64,000 nt of DNA, taken from contig OZ029918.1 of NCBI GenBank assembly GCA_964023275.1, forward strand, positions 32,005,281 through 32,069,280, read 5' to 3'. Every line of letters begins with the position of its first letter. The stretch's first letter is position 1. This document shows positions 22,546 to 51,179 of the stretch, piece by piece. The position numbers were made by a program, and so were the translations under genes. A model generated the notes under the pieces. It did no database searches. It saw only the letters and a list, made by a program, of their open reading frames with translations, and was not told the DNA's origin. The DNA comes from Norana najaformis (Eukaryota; Annelida; Clitellata; Crassiclitellata; Hormogastridae).

Positions 22546-23260
22546 TTAGCACAATCAATTCCTAGGTATGGATGCGCTAATCCACTTAGTATTCACGACC
22601 TGTCGTCAGGCTGCCTGTTTATCATAAACGGCCACATACCCGGCTACTCGTAGTCGGCCTATAGTTCTTCCACGTGGTCGCTGCTGTTTCGTACCCTGTC
22701 CATTTAACAGCCCTTCATTCAGGCCAAAGCGACCCGACATCGCAGTAACAACGGCTACTTAAAGAGACACGATAAGTCGCCAGATCATAAGACTGTTTGT
22801 CACAGACGTCGGTAGCAGCGGGGACACGGCGATCTGCTTTGAAGGTGGCCCGCTACGATAACCCTTCTGACTCTTCACAGCCATCTGCGGCTGGATCTAT
22901 CGAGTTCTTTTGGATTTAAGACGAGGCTTCATCTCCGGTAAGTTCAAATCCAGTCGCAGTTCGAAGGCTTTTTTCCTGCAGCGTGCTCCTGACAAGGCTT
23001 CGAATAACCTACACCTGTTGGATACGGTAAGTTTTGCCAAAGTAAATGAAAGTGTAGTAAGTCTCGGCATTTGCTCAAAGAATATTAATCTGTTTATCTT
23101 AGTCATTGTACTCTTTACATAGCGGTACTTTATAAAACTGAAGCATCAATTGACGGCGCCAGGTTTTTTGGTGTGTAAAGAATTGAAGTCTATACAGTAA
23201 CCTTGTCAGAAAGGACTCAAAACCGCAATCCTCGTGACAAGGCGAGCTGTTGGCCTTCGT
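22546..23260. other. intergenic, nothing recognised
   Basis: Mixed-composition sequence. Short frames at 22897-23122 on both strands have no family resemblance and no convincing splice context. Confidence 0.5.
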
Positions 23261-23261
23261 T

Positions 23262-23342
23262 GTAATCGTACTAGTAAACTCGAGATTTCTACAGCGACCA
23301 ACGAAAACTAAGTGTTCATCGGCTGAGCGAGGAATCGTACGT
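23262..23342 (-). mobile_element. SINE family B 3' fragment
   Basis: On the - strand it ends in GTCGCTGTAGAAATCTCGAG and TTTACTAGTACGATTACAACG. Short and truncated. Confidence 0.6.
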
Positions 23343-23404
23343 GTGGAAATAATTTCCAAAGGCAATTAATTTCTTTCTGTGCAGAGAAAGTAACATATTC
23401 ACAT

Positions 23405-23690
23405 TATCACTGGCCTAGTTAGCTACATCGGTAAGTGCGTACGCCAAGGAGCCTCTGTGCGTGAGGATCCCAGGTTTGCGTCCCGGTCGTAGCTTATTTC
23501 AGAGATTTAAATCTCGGGCTAGTTCGGTACGTGCGAGGGGACCTTAAATGGCGTGGCGCCCATTCAAACGGGCAGCGGTGGTGAAGGATCTCACCCGATA
23601 AATTCATTGCAAAATGAGCAGGGTCGAGGCCATACGGTCGCTATATAAAAAAACCTATACATTTATCTTACATTAGGCCTACATTACATT
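23405..23690 (+). mobile_element. tRNA-derived SINE, family A, copy 4
   Basis: Full-length and well preserved: A-box region TAGCTACATCGGTAAGTGCG, B-box region GGTTTGCGTCCCGG, body GGCGCCCATTCAAACGGG, tail GGTCGCTATATAAAAAAAC and CATTTATC. Confidence 0.8.
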
Positions 23691-24017
23691 AGATTATTTC
23701 CCATTGTGTTGGACTCAAAGATCGCATGCGAATTCCTCGTGAGTGTTTTCGAGTAAGTTTTTCCTCAAAATCTGCTCCAGTTTTAGAGAATGCGCAGTTG
23801 CTACTCCAAGGAGTTCCTCTTGGAAAGGCGATAGGCTCTACATAAGTAAACAGTTACTATTACGATGGTATGGTAAGGTCTCTTTCTAATTTGCTTATCG
23901 CGGGGATGAAGGATCTTGATACTGATGGAGCTAACACGACAAAAGACATTTTAAACACCAGAACTTTTGCGATGTGGATTTCGTGCTCTGTTGAGCGCGT
24001 TAACTGAATCGAACTGT

Positions 24018-24065
24018 AACTGTAATTGCAATTGAAAATTTGTATAGCGCCTCTTAGAGAGAAAA
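24018..24065 (-). mobile_element. LINE-type 3' tail fragment
   Basis: On the - strand: AAGAGGCGCTATACAAATTT then CAATTGCAATTACAGTTACA. Same tail as 27159-27372 and 39638-39880. Confidence 0.55.
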
Positions 24066-24231
24066 TACATATCAGGTAACTGATTAATTATTTCTTTACT
24101 TTTGATTTATTTATATTCTTATTTGTTTATTGCTTTTATTACGCGCGCAAGGGTAAGTGAATCCGAAGGTGAGGCGCGAGGCGAGTGTCTGCGAAAACAA
24201 CTTGTCCAGAGTCGTTACACGGAGTCCACTT

Positions 24232-24302
24232 AGGAGGCTCGAACCCGCAATCGTTGGATTACTAACCCAGTGCGACCGAATAGATCAAAGTGCCACACAT
24301 TC
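24232..24302 (-). mobile_element. tRNA-like SINE head fragment
   Basis: - strand reads a degenerate tRNA-like fold with anticodon-arm-like GGTTAGTAATCCAACG and B box GATTGCGGGTTCGAGCC. It lacks a proper acceptor stem, so a SINE head is likelier than a tRNA gene. Confidence 0.5.
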
Positions 24303-24440
24303 ATATAGCCCCACTTCACGAAAACATCCTGAGATTAGACTGTTTCGATGTTGTAGCATCTGCTCCGTCTCTTGAAGTAGTTCTACTCCATCCATCGTTT
24401 AGCCCTTCCTGACAGAAGAGGGACCTTCCAACAAGTCTTC

Positions 24441-41711
<17,271 letters not shown>

Positions 41712-42303
41712 TCATATCGACGGGGCTGAGTGACATTAGGGTAACATTGGTAGGGGCTCAAATGTTTTTCCCCGAAAAAGTGCATAAGTTTTACAAATCT
41801 TTTGGCGGGCAGAACCAAGAAGTTTCCAAAAGAAATAATTTCCCAAAGATAATGTATTCGTGTAAGCAGTCTATATGGTTTACAAGCTTTTGATGCATAG
41901 TTGGACGGTTTTAAAATATCATGCATTTTCAACAGTTACAGATTTGACTGCAGTGTGCCAAACAAAGCACGGATGAATATCTGCATAAACAATTGTCTCA
42001 AAAAACACGTGTCAAACAAAGCGCCGATGAATATCTGCATAAACAATTGTCTCAAAAAAACACGTGCATTGGTCTACAGCTATATATAGACTTTTGTAGA
42101 CTTAGACGAATTTGCTTATTACTGATAAGTATACGCACGTCTGCTGTGGCTTCACAACATCGTATTAATATTTCATGATAAATTATAATACACCTGCTAG
42201 TTAATTATTCATATCTTTTGACGTCCTGCAAGACTCTTGCTTTGTAAAAAAATGAAAAAAAAATTAGCTGTAGGACAGGACCACACAAGCCGAACGTTTT
42301 AGT

Positions 42304-42349
42304 AATAAATTTTGTATTAAAGTTTGTTGCACTTGAATACTAGAATAAA
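42304..42349 (+). promoter_or_regulatory. SLC26A11: poly(A) signals for SLC26A11
   Basis: Two AATAAA hexamers at 42304-42309 and 42344-42349, about 0.6 kb after the stop codon at 41711. Confidence 0.6.
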
Positions 42350-43206
42350 AACATTCCATTGTTTACGATATTGTTGTATGTTGTATTAAATGTCTAGATA
42401 CATACATAATACATTCATAATACATACATACATTCCCACATACATACATATTGTTGCAGGTTGTATAGATATATGTATTAGGACAGCAGCTTTAGGATAA
42501 TGTTTTATTTCCTAAGCTATTTACAAGCGTAACATAAATTTATACCATTATGGTCAAAAGTGGGGCGGATGAGCAAAAGCACCTCAGGCTCCCCACTTCT
42601 TGAGGTGGGGCATAGCCCCTAGTCCCCCATGTGGCGACGCTCTTAGTGCTGGTCATCACATGTTTCGGAAAGCGATATGCCCATTTTATCAAGCAAACAA
42701 GTAACTCGATGAGGTTTACTTGAGTAGCATTTATATCCCATCTACATGAAGCATTGAGAAACAAAAATAAATAATTTGCTCGTAACAAAGTCATTTTAAA
42801 ACATTCTTATCAGTAAATAGTTGCATTAGGCATAATTGTCCTGATTCATTAGGCCTAATTGTCCTGACTCAAGTACATTTCTATCGCGTCACTGAAGTCG
42901 TTCTACCTGAACCAGATCGGCAGGTAGATAGTGACTTAGTTTGAGGCAACGGGCGAACACCTTGACAGTTCACCTGTAACGAGCAATGCTCTGTAACAGG
43001 TAGACCTTTCACGACCAAGAATCGCGACCGAAGTGGAGGTTTGAAGGCTAACCTCTTTCCGCTGTCAGACACAGCGTAGTGTAATGCTATGCAACTGGGC
43101 ATTTAAATAGCGCATTATTGGATCGTATTAAAAGTGTGGTACTGGAATCATCGAGCACTTAATAGTAGATTAGCGGACTTTAGGTAACAATGCACTTTCT
43201 ACATAG
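42350..43206. other. 3' flank of SLC26A11
   Basis: A CATA run near 42400-42450, then mixed sequence. A GC-richer patch at 42881-43102 has an open - strand frame of 73 codons with no family resemblance and no repeat partner in the window. Confidence 0.4.
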
Positions 43207-43424
43207 ACGTTGTGGCTGAGTATATGAATTGTCCTGGAACCCATGGTGGAGGGAAGCGAGCACGGCTAATGAAACCTGGTCGAATTGTAACGACGTCCGA
43301 GCGACTCGGAGAGGAAGCGGACATATCCGACGAGAGCGCCGAGAGCAACAGCCGTTTGATGACACCTACATCCGTCGGGGAGAACTCGTTCTTCTCGCTT
43401 GAAACGTCCTCGTCTCTCTACTGA
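43207..43424 (+). CDS. candidate alternative terminal exon of SLC26A11
   Basis: An acceptor (TTTCTACATAG) is followed by 218 nt open to a TGA. The exon is entered in phase 1, the same phase in which exon 20 ends, so it could replace exon 21. It would encode a 72-residue tail rich in Ser/Thr and acidic residues (GEEADISDESAESNSRLM, then FFSLETSSSLY). Base composition is richer in GC than the flanks. It lies beyond the poly(A) signals of the main transcript. It could instead belong to another gene or be chance; no expression evidence is available here. Confidence 0.3.
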
Positions 43425-43589
43425 AACCATTGCATACATTGTTAAAGACTCCTCTTTCTATTTATTATTCGAACTGAACAAAGCTTTAGGCCTATTGATC
43501 ACCAACAGTTTCACAAACAATCGCATAAGTTAGTAAGGAAGCAGCCTTTATTTGCAATAGACAAGTGCATATGAATTACATTCCATAGA

Positions 43590-43730
43590 ACGATTATATA
43601 TATATATATACATATATATGTATATCTTCTTCTTTGCTTCTCCTCCGTCAGGCCACCGCCGACGATAAGTCCTCAACCTGTCGTCTCCACTGTTCTCTGT
43701 CGCTGATCTTGTCCCTTGCTTATATATGTA

Positions 43731-43778
<48 letters not shown>
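43590..43778. repeat. TA-rich dinucleotide runs
   Basis: TATATA runs at about 43592-43622 and 43725-43777, separated by a short GC-richer segment. Confidence 0.9.
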
Positions 43779-43781
<3 letters not shown>

Positions 43782-43875
43782 GCTACATTATATAACGCGA
43801 GCAAATATAATAGACAGAGATGCAGAGATGAAAAATAACTAAAGATACATCGATTGACAAGGCTACTTCTAAACA

Positions 43876-44200
43876 GTTTGGCCTAACATTGGGTGTTTGG
43901 CCTAACATTAGGTGTTTGGCCTAACATTAGGTGTTTGGCCTAACATTAGGTATTTGGCCTAACATTAGGTGTTTGGCCTAACATTAGGTGTTTGGCCTGA
44001 CATTAGGTGTTTGGCCTAACATTAGGTGTTTGGCCTAACATTAGGTGTTTGACCTAACATTAGGTGTTTGGCCTGACATTAGGTGTTTGGCCTAACATTA
44101 GGTGTTTGGCCTGACATTAGGTGTTTGGCCTAACATTGGGTGTTTGGCCTAACATTAGGTGTTTGGCCTAACATTGGGTGTTTGGCCTAACATTAGGTGT
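43876..44200 (+). repeat. 19-bp minisatellite, about 17 copies
   Basis: The unit is GTTTGGCCTAACATTAGGT, nearly perfect. Variants are confined to a few positions (GGG for AGG, CTGAC for CTAAC, GTATTT for GTGTTT, GACC for GGCC). Confidence 0.97.
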
Positions 44201-44636
44201 CAAAGAGTAAACTCCGAAGGAACCAAGTTGGTCTCGCTGATTGAAGATGCCCTGTCACAGTCACATTACATTTTGTTACTGTACATGGGTTTCATAGGTT
44301 GCATGGGTGGTTACAGCAGCTGTTAAGCACCTATTTAGATGAACACATGTTTGCTTATTTGCAATACGCATCGAATTTCTATTTCCACAGATATCGTTAA
44401 ACAATTTCTGTACAAGTCAATACCTAGTTAGTAATAGTGATGCTCAATAATTTTTTATTTCAGTTAAGTGCTGTTTAATATGTAACTGAGTTTATGAATG
44501 GGTGACTGAGTTTATATAATTTATTAATTTATTTACAGCACATATCACATGCGCAAGATCAATAAAACTGAATCTGAGGCGTGAGACAGGTGGAGGATAT
44601 GACCTTGTTCAGGGTAGTTACATAGTGTCTACTTTG

Positions 44637-44700
44637 CAGGACCGAACCCGCAATCGTTAGATTACAAGCACACCAAAAGACCACGGTGCCGCACGGTAAA
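44637..44700 (-). mobile_element. tRNA-like SINE head next to tRNA-Ile-like locus
   Basis: - strand: GTGGTCTTTTGGTGTGCTTG (A-box-like), TTGTAATCTAACG, GATTGCGGGTTCGGTCC (B box). Similar to 24232-24302. Confidence 0.5.
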
Positions 44701-44704
44701 CTAA

Positions 44705-44778
44705 GGGCCCGTATGGGGATCGAACCTACGACCTTTTCGTAATTAACATGACGCTCTAACCAACTGAGGTAACGGGCC
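44705..44778 (-). tRNA. tRNA-Ile(AAT)-like, probable pseudogene
   Basis: On the - strand: a perfect 7-bp acceptor stem (GGCCCGT with ACGGGCC), the D-loop AGTTGGTTA, an AAT anticodon in TTAATTA, variable loop AGGTC, and T loop TTCGATC. Against it: the anticodon stem has at least two mismatches, the D and T stems have one each, and the discriminator base is C where tRNA-Ile normally has A. The intact acceptor stem separates it from the SINE heads nearby. A decayed tRNA gene is the best reading. Confidence 0.6.
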
Positions 44779-44984
44779 ACTTTTTAGAGCATTTTGAAGA
44801 GCATCTTCAGTCAGCAGATCCTGTTTTTGTCTTTTACATCATCATTGTCTTGTTGATTACCGGAATTACCGACGCCTACTTGGTATTAAGGCCGTCTGCT
44901 TCAGCTGATGTGGCATTCGCTGGAGGACTCCGTATAGTCACAAAATCGAGCTGGTGTAGCAGTTTGATTAGATTCACCCATAAA

Positions 44985-45135
44985 TTAGATAAAATTAAAA
45001 TAAATTAGAATGAATTAAAATAGATTGAATTAAATTAGATTGAATTAAATTAGATTGAAACAAATTAGATTGAAACAAATTAGATTGAATTAAATTAGAT
45101 TAGAATTTAATTAGATTAGAATTAAATTCGATTAG
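44985..45135 (+). repeat. ATTAGATTGAATTAA-type repeat
   Basis: Degenerate AAATTAGATTGA units, AT-rich. Confidence 0.85.
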
Positions 45136-45321
45136 ATACCTCTGTCTGAGTATTCGCCCCAGCAACCCTCTGGATTTCTCTGCCACTGCAGTATTGCCTC
45201 AAGCCAAGGCTTACGGAAGAATTCTTTGAATCCGAGAACTCCGCACAAAGCAGCTGAACGGAGAATTGAAAAGAACAAAACACGACCTAAATTCAAAGCA
45301 TTTCTGATAAACAGATATACA

Positions 45322-45393
45322 CATGTATGTATGTATGTATGTATGTATAACTGTATGTATGTATAACTGTATGTATGTTTGTATATATGTATG
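45322..45393 (+). repeat. GTAT microsatellite, left of LTR element
   Basis: GTATGTATGT run that continues on the far side of the element at 49661-49835, so the element inserted into a microsatellite. Confidence 0.9.
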
Positions 45394-46306
45394 TATAACC
45401 GAGCTAATTAAGGTATATTTGTAAGTAAGTAAAGTAGTAGTAGTCGTCAGTAGATCACCAGACTTACTCAGTAGTCGTTGCTGGCCAGTGCGTAGGCAGT
45501 GAGGCGAATGATTTATTAGGACCTTAGTTCAGAGCAGCAAGACAGCTAGCCAGTAGCCCCAAAGTACAACGGTCAGATTCTTAGAAACGGACAGGCTGCA
45601 AGTGCACTGAGTGGAAGGGCTATTGTTGGTAGCAATGCAGGTGAGCTATGGAATGCAGCAGGAGTGTAGCTTAGTCAAAAGGATTCCGCTGGGGTAATCT
45701 GAGCAATCCACAGGTAGCAAGCAATCTCCAGGTACATCAGGGGGCTTTGCAGCTAAGCACGAGAGGTCCACGTGATAGCCAGATGGATGTCCACAGCTAT
45801 ACAATTGACTTCGGAGAATCAGAATCAAAAGGCACACGACAGCTGATGTCAGCTCGGGTCTTGGGTACTGACCGGCCCAGAAGGAATGCGCCCAGAGTCC
45901 AGAAGATTCAGGTAGAAAAGAGCTCGCAGACTGCACAGAGGGGTCAGTCAGTCAATCCGCAGAGAAGACCAGAAGAAGAGGACTGCTCGGCCGTTCGACC
46001 AAGATGAAGGTGCAGACTGGGAGAACTGCATGTGAGTCTCGTCAGAGAGAGCAGTACATCGAGAAGCAGTCGGAGTTCAGACGTCATGCAGAAAGGTCGT
46101 AGCAGAATGTAGAGAAGATAGGCTAGCGTCTTCTGGCGCTACAGTAATCGTTATGGGAAGAGTAATCCAAAAGTTCGTCGCAGACTATGTCGCTTGCTCC
46201 ACAACTGAACTAGAATCACGCTCGCGTTACTACGAACACTGATTGAAAGTGAATCTCTAATAAACGATGTAAAGGTACAATGCGAAACAGAATCTCAACG
46301 CTACCA
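45394..46306 (+). repeat. 5' LTR
   Basis: Begins TATAACCGAGCTAATTAAGG. Positions 45394-46157 appear identical to 48721-49484. The remaining 150 bp is clearly diverged from the other LTR and contains AATAAA near 46258, likely the poly(A) signal of the element. Confidence 0.9.
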
Positions 46307-46338
46307 CAGTTGGTGGTAGAACCCAAAAACTATGATAG

Positions 46339-46833
46339 ATGGTGAAAGAACCTGGTTCGTTCCCCTTTGTCCTCTCGCAGCGAGCAAACGCCTACACCGA
46401 TATAGGCAACACGTTCCCTACGTCAACGCGAGAAGTCAACGGAGCCTCAAAGCCGACATTAAAGTCCGACGAAACTTTTCATTTTCCACCTATAACCGAT
46501 TACTTTCAACCATCGTTCCGGGAAGATCGACACCATGATAACGACCACGTCTTCCGATCTCGTTTCGCCTGCAGAAATCCACCTTTCGCTCAACTGCCCA
46601 ACGATCGACATTCAATCATCATTCATCTGTACCAGCCAGATAGCCGATTCAAGATGTCCGGACGCGCCATCCCGACTCTCGACTCGTCCACCTCATCCAA
46701 TTCTTCCATCCAAGGAACAGACGCTGCCTTGCAGGACGTCAAAGGCCATGATCGTCTTGCAGTCAAGTCGCCTATTCCAGGAGTCGACACCGAGATCAAA
46801 AGTCTCATATGGCAATATAAGGGTAACCTATGA
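46339..46833 (+). CDS. 164-codon open frame of unknown function inside the LTR element
   Basis: Starts with ATG just after the primer binding site, where gag usually starts. The product is rich in Ser, Pro, Arg and Asp, with no zinc knuckle, no transmembrane segment and no recognised motif. It could be a relic of gag or an accidental frame. Confidence 0.3.
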   Translation: MVKEPGSFPFVLSQRANAYTDIGNTFPTSTREVNGASKPTLKSDETFHFPPITDYFQPSFREDRHHDNDHVFRSRFACRNPPFAQLPNDRHSIIIHLYQPDSRFKMSGRAIPTLDSSTSSNSSIQGTDAALQDVKGHDRLAVKSPIPGVDTEIKSLIWQYKGNL

Positions 46834-48711
46834 AGCCATATAATAATCATATTCATTCATGAAATCATTCACTATCACGTAGCTACGTAGCGCTATATCA
46901 TTTTTGTCATATTCGCTTTTCATCAACTACATAAATTCGCAACTTTCGAACGTAACTAAGCAAGTTTCGAACAACAATTCTGTAACGTAATTACCATCCA
47001 AGCAAGATTAACAACAACGCAAACACTCACAGTCGCGTAGTCATGTCATCTCAGTCTTGTAATGTACATAATAGCAGTAATTTTTTTAACGAAGTGCTTC
47101 TGAATATGAGTTTTTAACATTAGACCTACAATTGGCGTAGCTTATACATAATTTTAGTTGCTTGTACTTATTATGTGAAGGCTAAGAATATCATATTACG
47201 CTTTCGCTTTTAAATGAGGATTTTCTACACTGTAAAAAAAGCAGTCCGCATTTTGCAATTATTGGGTGCATCAGTTTACGCACAGAAATCTCATTTCTCT
47301 TCCCAGAAGATCATTTAAGGCTGACTTCTAATGAAAAAACAGTTCAGTATTCATTAGATTGGATAATTATAATCATAACGCATCATTTAAGAACTGCTTA
47401 ATCTTGATTGCAACTCGATTTAACCGCATCATAAGCGATAGGCCTACTTGTGAGTTAATAACAACGCATTACAATTTTAAGCAGACCTTATAGATCTGCA
47501 CGCTGAAAGTTCATGTGCAATGTTGATTCTGATCACGGTATATTTGCAAATGTCATACGTCTGATTGAACACGAAGTCTGTACCAGTGTAAAGTAATGTG
47601 AGTGACGTCAGATTTATATATAGCGCAATGGCAGGACGTGTAAATTCCCTCATTGCGGAGATATGATGAATGAAGTTGAATTCGTGCGCAGTCGCACGCA
47701 GAGTCAAGTTAAGCCCGTGCCTACACGCACGCAGAGCGTTTTCTTACGAGTTTATGTGAATTATTATTTTATATTTTTTACGAGTCACTCATTTAGCATA
47801 GCAGAGCAGCAATCGTAAGTAAGTCAGATAGTTCGTGATAAGAGTAATAGATCGTGCCAGATCTAAAATGCACATAGTATGCATCAGCAAGGTTACGCTA
47901 AGATCAGATTATTATAGGCCTCAGTTGCATAAGCCAAGAAAAGTAATTCAGTAAGGAAGATCTGTCGCAGTCGCATGTCAGCAAAAGTCAGTAATATAAG
48001 CAGCTTAAGTATTTTTCGGAAAATCATCCAGTCAGACAAGTACAGATTTGAACCCAATACGAGATTGAATCCTCATTAAAGATCGAGATCCAAGTGCAAA
48101 GATCATTCAGCTTTTCACTTATATTATAACTATTATTTTGCTTTTCGATTTGTGTTTAACTTTCACGTTAGATTAAAATTATATTTCTGTTAGTGCATGC
48201 AACTATATTTGTGTATTTTTCCGATATATTTTATGTAACGTTATGATGGAATGACCGAACGAGCTGAGAACACAAGGCAATCAACCGTCTTCGCCTTCGA
48301 CGCTGTCAAGTTACACAAGCACAGCGTTATAATCTCAGCCATGGGTCATAACAGATCAGAAACTTGTCAAGGACACATTCAGAACTCTGATCAAAGAATA
48401 ATGTCGTCCTCAAAACTGATTCCCTCTGATCCTTCCATCATACCTCATTTGTATTTAATGTGTAGAACTTATATTAGGACTTAGGACTCGCAGAACGTAA
48501 TGAGACTAATTGAGCACTTAGACCCTTTCATTCCCTGAAGCAAGAGCTCAGCTTCTAGGAAAGTTTAGGACAATCTAGATGCCTTTCATTCTCAATTCAT
48601 CCGTAAATATTATCGCATATTCTCAGCTGCATATCATTATGTCCCATTAGCTTTAATGCATAACTCTTGAGCGCTATCGATGTCGAACGGGACGCTCGCC
48701 TTTTTCAGACC

Positions 48712-48720
48712 AGGAGGGGA
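48712..48720 (+). other. polypurine tract of LTR element
   Basis: AGGAGGGGA abuts the first base of the right LTR, as expected for the plus-strand primer. Confidence 0.75.
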
Positions 48721-49660
48721 TATAACCGAGCTAATTAAGGTATATTTGTAAGTAAGTAAAGTAGTAGTAGTCGTCAGTAGATCACCAGACTTACTCAGTA
48801 GTCGTTGCTGGCCAGTGCGTAGGCAGTGAGGCGAATGATTTATTAGGACCTTAGTTCAGAGCAGCAAGACAGCTAGCCAGTAGCCCCAAAGTACAACGGT
48901 CAGATTCTTAGAAACGGACAGGCTGCAAGTGCACTGAGTGGAAGGGCTATTGTTGGTAGCAATGCAGGTGAGCTATGGAATGCAGCAGGAGTGTAGCTTA
49001 GTCAAAAGGATTCCGCTGGGGTAATCTGAGCAATCCACAGGTAGCAAGCAATCTCCAGGTACATCAGGGGGCTTTGCAGCTAAGCACGAGAGGTCCACGT
49101 GATAGCCAGATGGATGTCCACAGCTATACAATTGACTTCGGAGAATCAGAATCAAAAGGCACACGACAGCTGATGTCAGCTCGGGTCTTGGGTACTGACC
49201 GGCCCAGAAGGAATGCGCCCAGAGTCCAGAAGATTCAGGTAGAAAAGAGCTCGCAGACTGCACAGAGGGGTCAGTCAGTCAATCCGCAGAGAAGACCAGA
49301 AGAAGAGGACTGCTCGGCCGTTCGACCAAGATGAAGGTGCAGACTGGGAGAACTGCATGTGAGTCTCGTCAGAGAGAGCAGTACATCGAGAAGCAGTCGG
49401 AGTTCAGACGTCATGCAGAAAGGTCGTAGCAGAATGTAGAGAAGATAGGCTAGCGTCTTCTGGCGCTACAGTAATCGTTATGGGTAGAGTAGTCTAAAGT
49501 TCGTCGCAGACTAAGTCCTTGCTCCGAATCTCGCTCGCGTTGCAACAGACTATAATGTATTCGTGTGAGAAAAGACAATCACAACTAAACGATGAAAACT
49601 GTACACTGCAATCTGGACGAGAAACTCAGCGTCGTAATCGACAGAACATGAACACTACCA
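48721..49660 (+). repeat. 3' LTR
   Basis: Identical by eye to the 5' LTR for its first 764 bp, then diverges sharply from 49485. It ends with CTACCA like the 5' LTR before the GTAT microsatellite resumes. Confidence 0.9.
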
Positions 49661-49835
49661 TATATGTATGTTTGTATATATGTATGTATATATGTATGTA
49701 TGCATGTATGTATGCATGTATGTATGCATACATACATGTATGTATGTATGTATATATGTGTGCATGTATGCATGTATGTATGTATTATGTATTTATGTAT
49801 GTATGCATGTATGCATGTATGTATATATGTGGGCA
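49661..49835 (+). repeat. GTAT/GCAT microsatellite
   Basis: GTATGTATGTATGCATGTAT-type run. Long Tyr/Met/Cys or Thr/His/Ile frames here are artefacts. It is followed by TTTATACAGCGCCTTTC, an antisense SINE tail. Confidence 0.95.
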
Positions 49836-49899
49836 TCTGGCCATTTATACAGCGCCTTTCAAGTAGCCCACAAAGACGACCTCACAACTGTATACTAGT

Positions 49900-50780
49900 T
49901 AAATGCTTGCATATACACTGTTGTAATTACTTGATAATTCAGTATCGATCGTATTAAGAACTATGTCTTCTGAAAATTAACTCCCAAGATGACGCAACAT
50001 CTCAGAAGTGATATATGATTCACTTACAAGAGTTCACTTTTCCCTTAGCTCCACCTATTGCCCAGATTGTGTGTAACATGGTACGCACAACTCTAATATA
50101 TACTCACTGTCAAAACCCATATGAACGATAGTCGTATATTTTGCATTGAAGACGATAAACGCCAACAGAATGCATAACATGCGTCACTGACATCGGCGCC
50201 AGTGCGGCGTTGCATCTCAGATAATACCACATTAATCCATCACGATCCAGTTGGTCAGGATGGCAGTACAAGCTGGAATAAGCTACAGCGTCACCTATTT
50301 GCATTCTCATCATTCATTGCCGGAATCGGTATCATTCTTCACAGATAATGTGGCCAGAACCCTGAGAAGCGCACATGTTGTCTGATCAATAACCCAGATA
50401 ACGGTCCTTGCGGCGCTCAGTTAAGTACTTCGGTTGAAATAGGACACATTAAATTACACCACAGTTAGGTTTGTATAGCCAACACCAGAAACGTTGTGCG
50501 ATTTCTACTGACTACTGCTTGCTGCCACTAGACATGGTAAGCCTAGATTTATGGGTATTGCACCAGATAACTTGTGTGAAACTGGAAACTTCGTCTGAAT
50601 GAACGGATTCATAAAAGAACTGAGATAAATGGACATTCTATTGTAAACGAAGTGTTGCTTACAACCATATATGCAAATGCGCCGAGACACCAAGAACCGC
50701 AATGAAAAACCTAATCGTCCAAGTTTTATGAGTGATTCAATCGTCCAGCGTAAAGAAAATTACTATTCATAAATAGACTT
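49900..50780. other. intergenic, nothing recognised
   Basis: Mixed sequence with short open frames but no family resemblance or repeat partner in the window. Confidence 0.5.
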
Positions 50781-50784
50781 CAAA

Positions 50785-50927
50785 CACAAACACACACCCA
50801 CATTTACACACACACACACACACAGGCACACACACAAACACACACACACAAAACACACACACATATATATGTATGTGCGAAAGTTTATGCATATATCCAT
50901 GTTTCTCTGCCTGTCTGCCTGCCTGAG

Positions 50928-50958
<31 letters not shown>

Positions 50959-50970
50959 TCTAGCCCACCT

Positions 50971-51002
<32 letters not shown>
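50785..51002 (+). repeat. CA repeat followed by CCTG repeat
   Basis: ACACAC at 50785-50865, then CCTGCCTG at about 50908-51002. Confidence 0.95.
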
Positions 51003-51004
<2 letters not shown>

Positions 51005-51179
51005 TTCTTTCAAACCTATTAAGGCATACATAAATATGATATACATATTTATGATATATATATATATACACATATGTATAGACCCCTGTATATAAATGAG
51101 AGAAACAGGTAGATCCGATCAGCTTTGCGAGGTACATAAAGGCGCTATATCTAATATCAAAATAAAAATATTATATCAT

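Larger units (their letters stand above)
45394..49660 (+). mobile_element. non-autonomous LTR retrotransposon
   Basis: Two long direct repeats (45394-46306 and 48721-49660) flank a 2.4-kb interior. After the left LTR comes a candidate primer binding site, TGGTGGTAGAACCC (46311-46324). Immediately before the right LTR is a polypurine tract, AGGAGGGGA (48712-48720). TATATGTATG sits on both outer edges and may be a target duplication, though it lies within a microsatellite. The interior has no protease, reverse transcriptase, RNase H or integrase. Its longest frame, 46339-46833 (164 codons, ATG 15 nt after the primer site), has no recognised domain. It therefore depends on enzymes from another element, like LARD- or TRIM-type elements. 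Confidence 0.85.

Noticed and set aside
22021-22653. 210-codon hydrophobic frame resembling a membrane protein
   Set aside because: TCC/CTT-rich tract gives Leu, Ser and Phe by composition; no conserved motif or splice context.
42881-43102. 73-codon - strand frame in a GC-richer patch
   Set aside because: No family resemblance, no partner exon, and no repeat copy in the window to judge it by.
43876-44200. CRISPR-like array
   Set aside because: Units are contiguous with no unique spacers and the DNA is animal nuclear; it is a minisatellite.
45646-46007. Two overlapping open frames on opposite strands, duplicated at 48973-49334
   Set aside because: They lie within the LTRs and are duplicated because the LTRs are; no domain recognised.
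49519-49957. Tyr/Met/Cys repeat proteins
   Set aside because: GTAT microsatellite translations.
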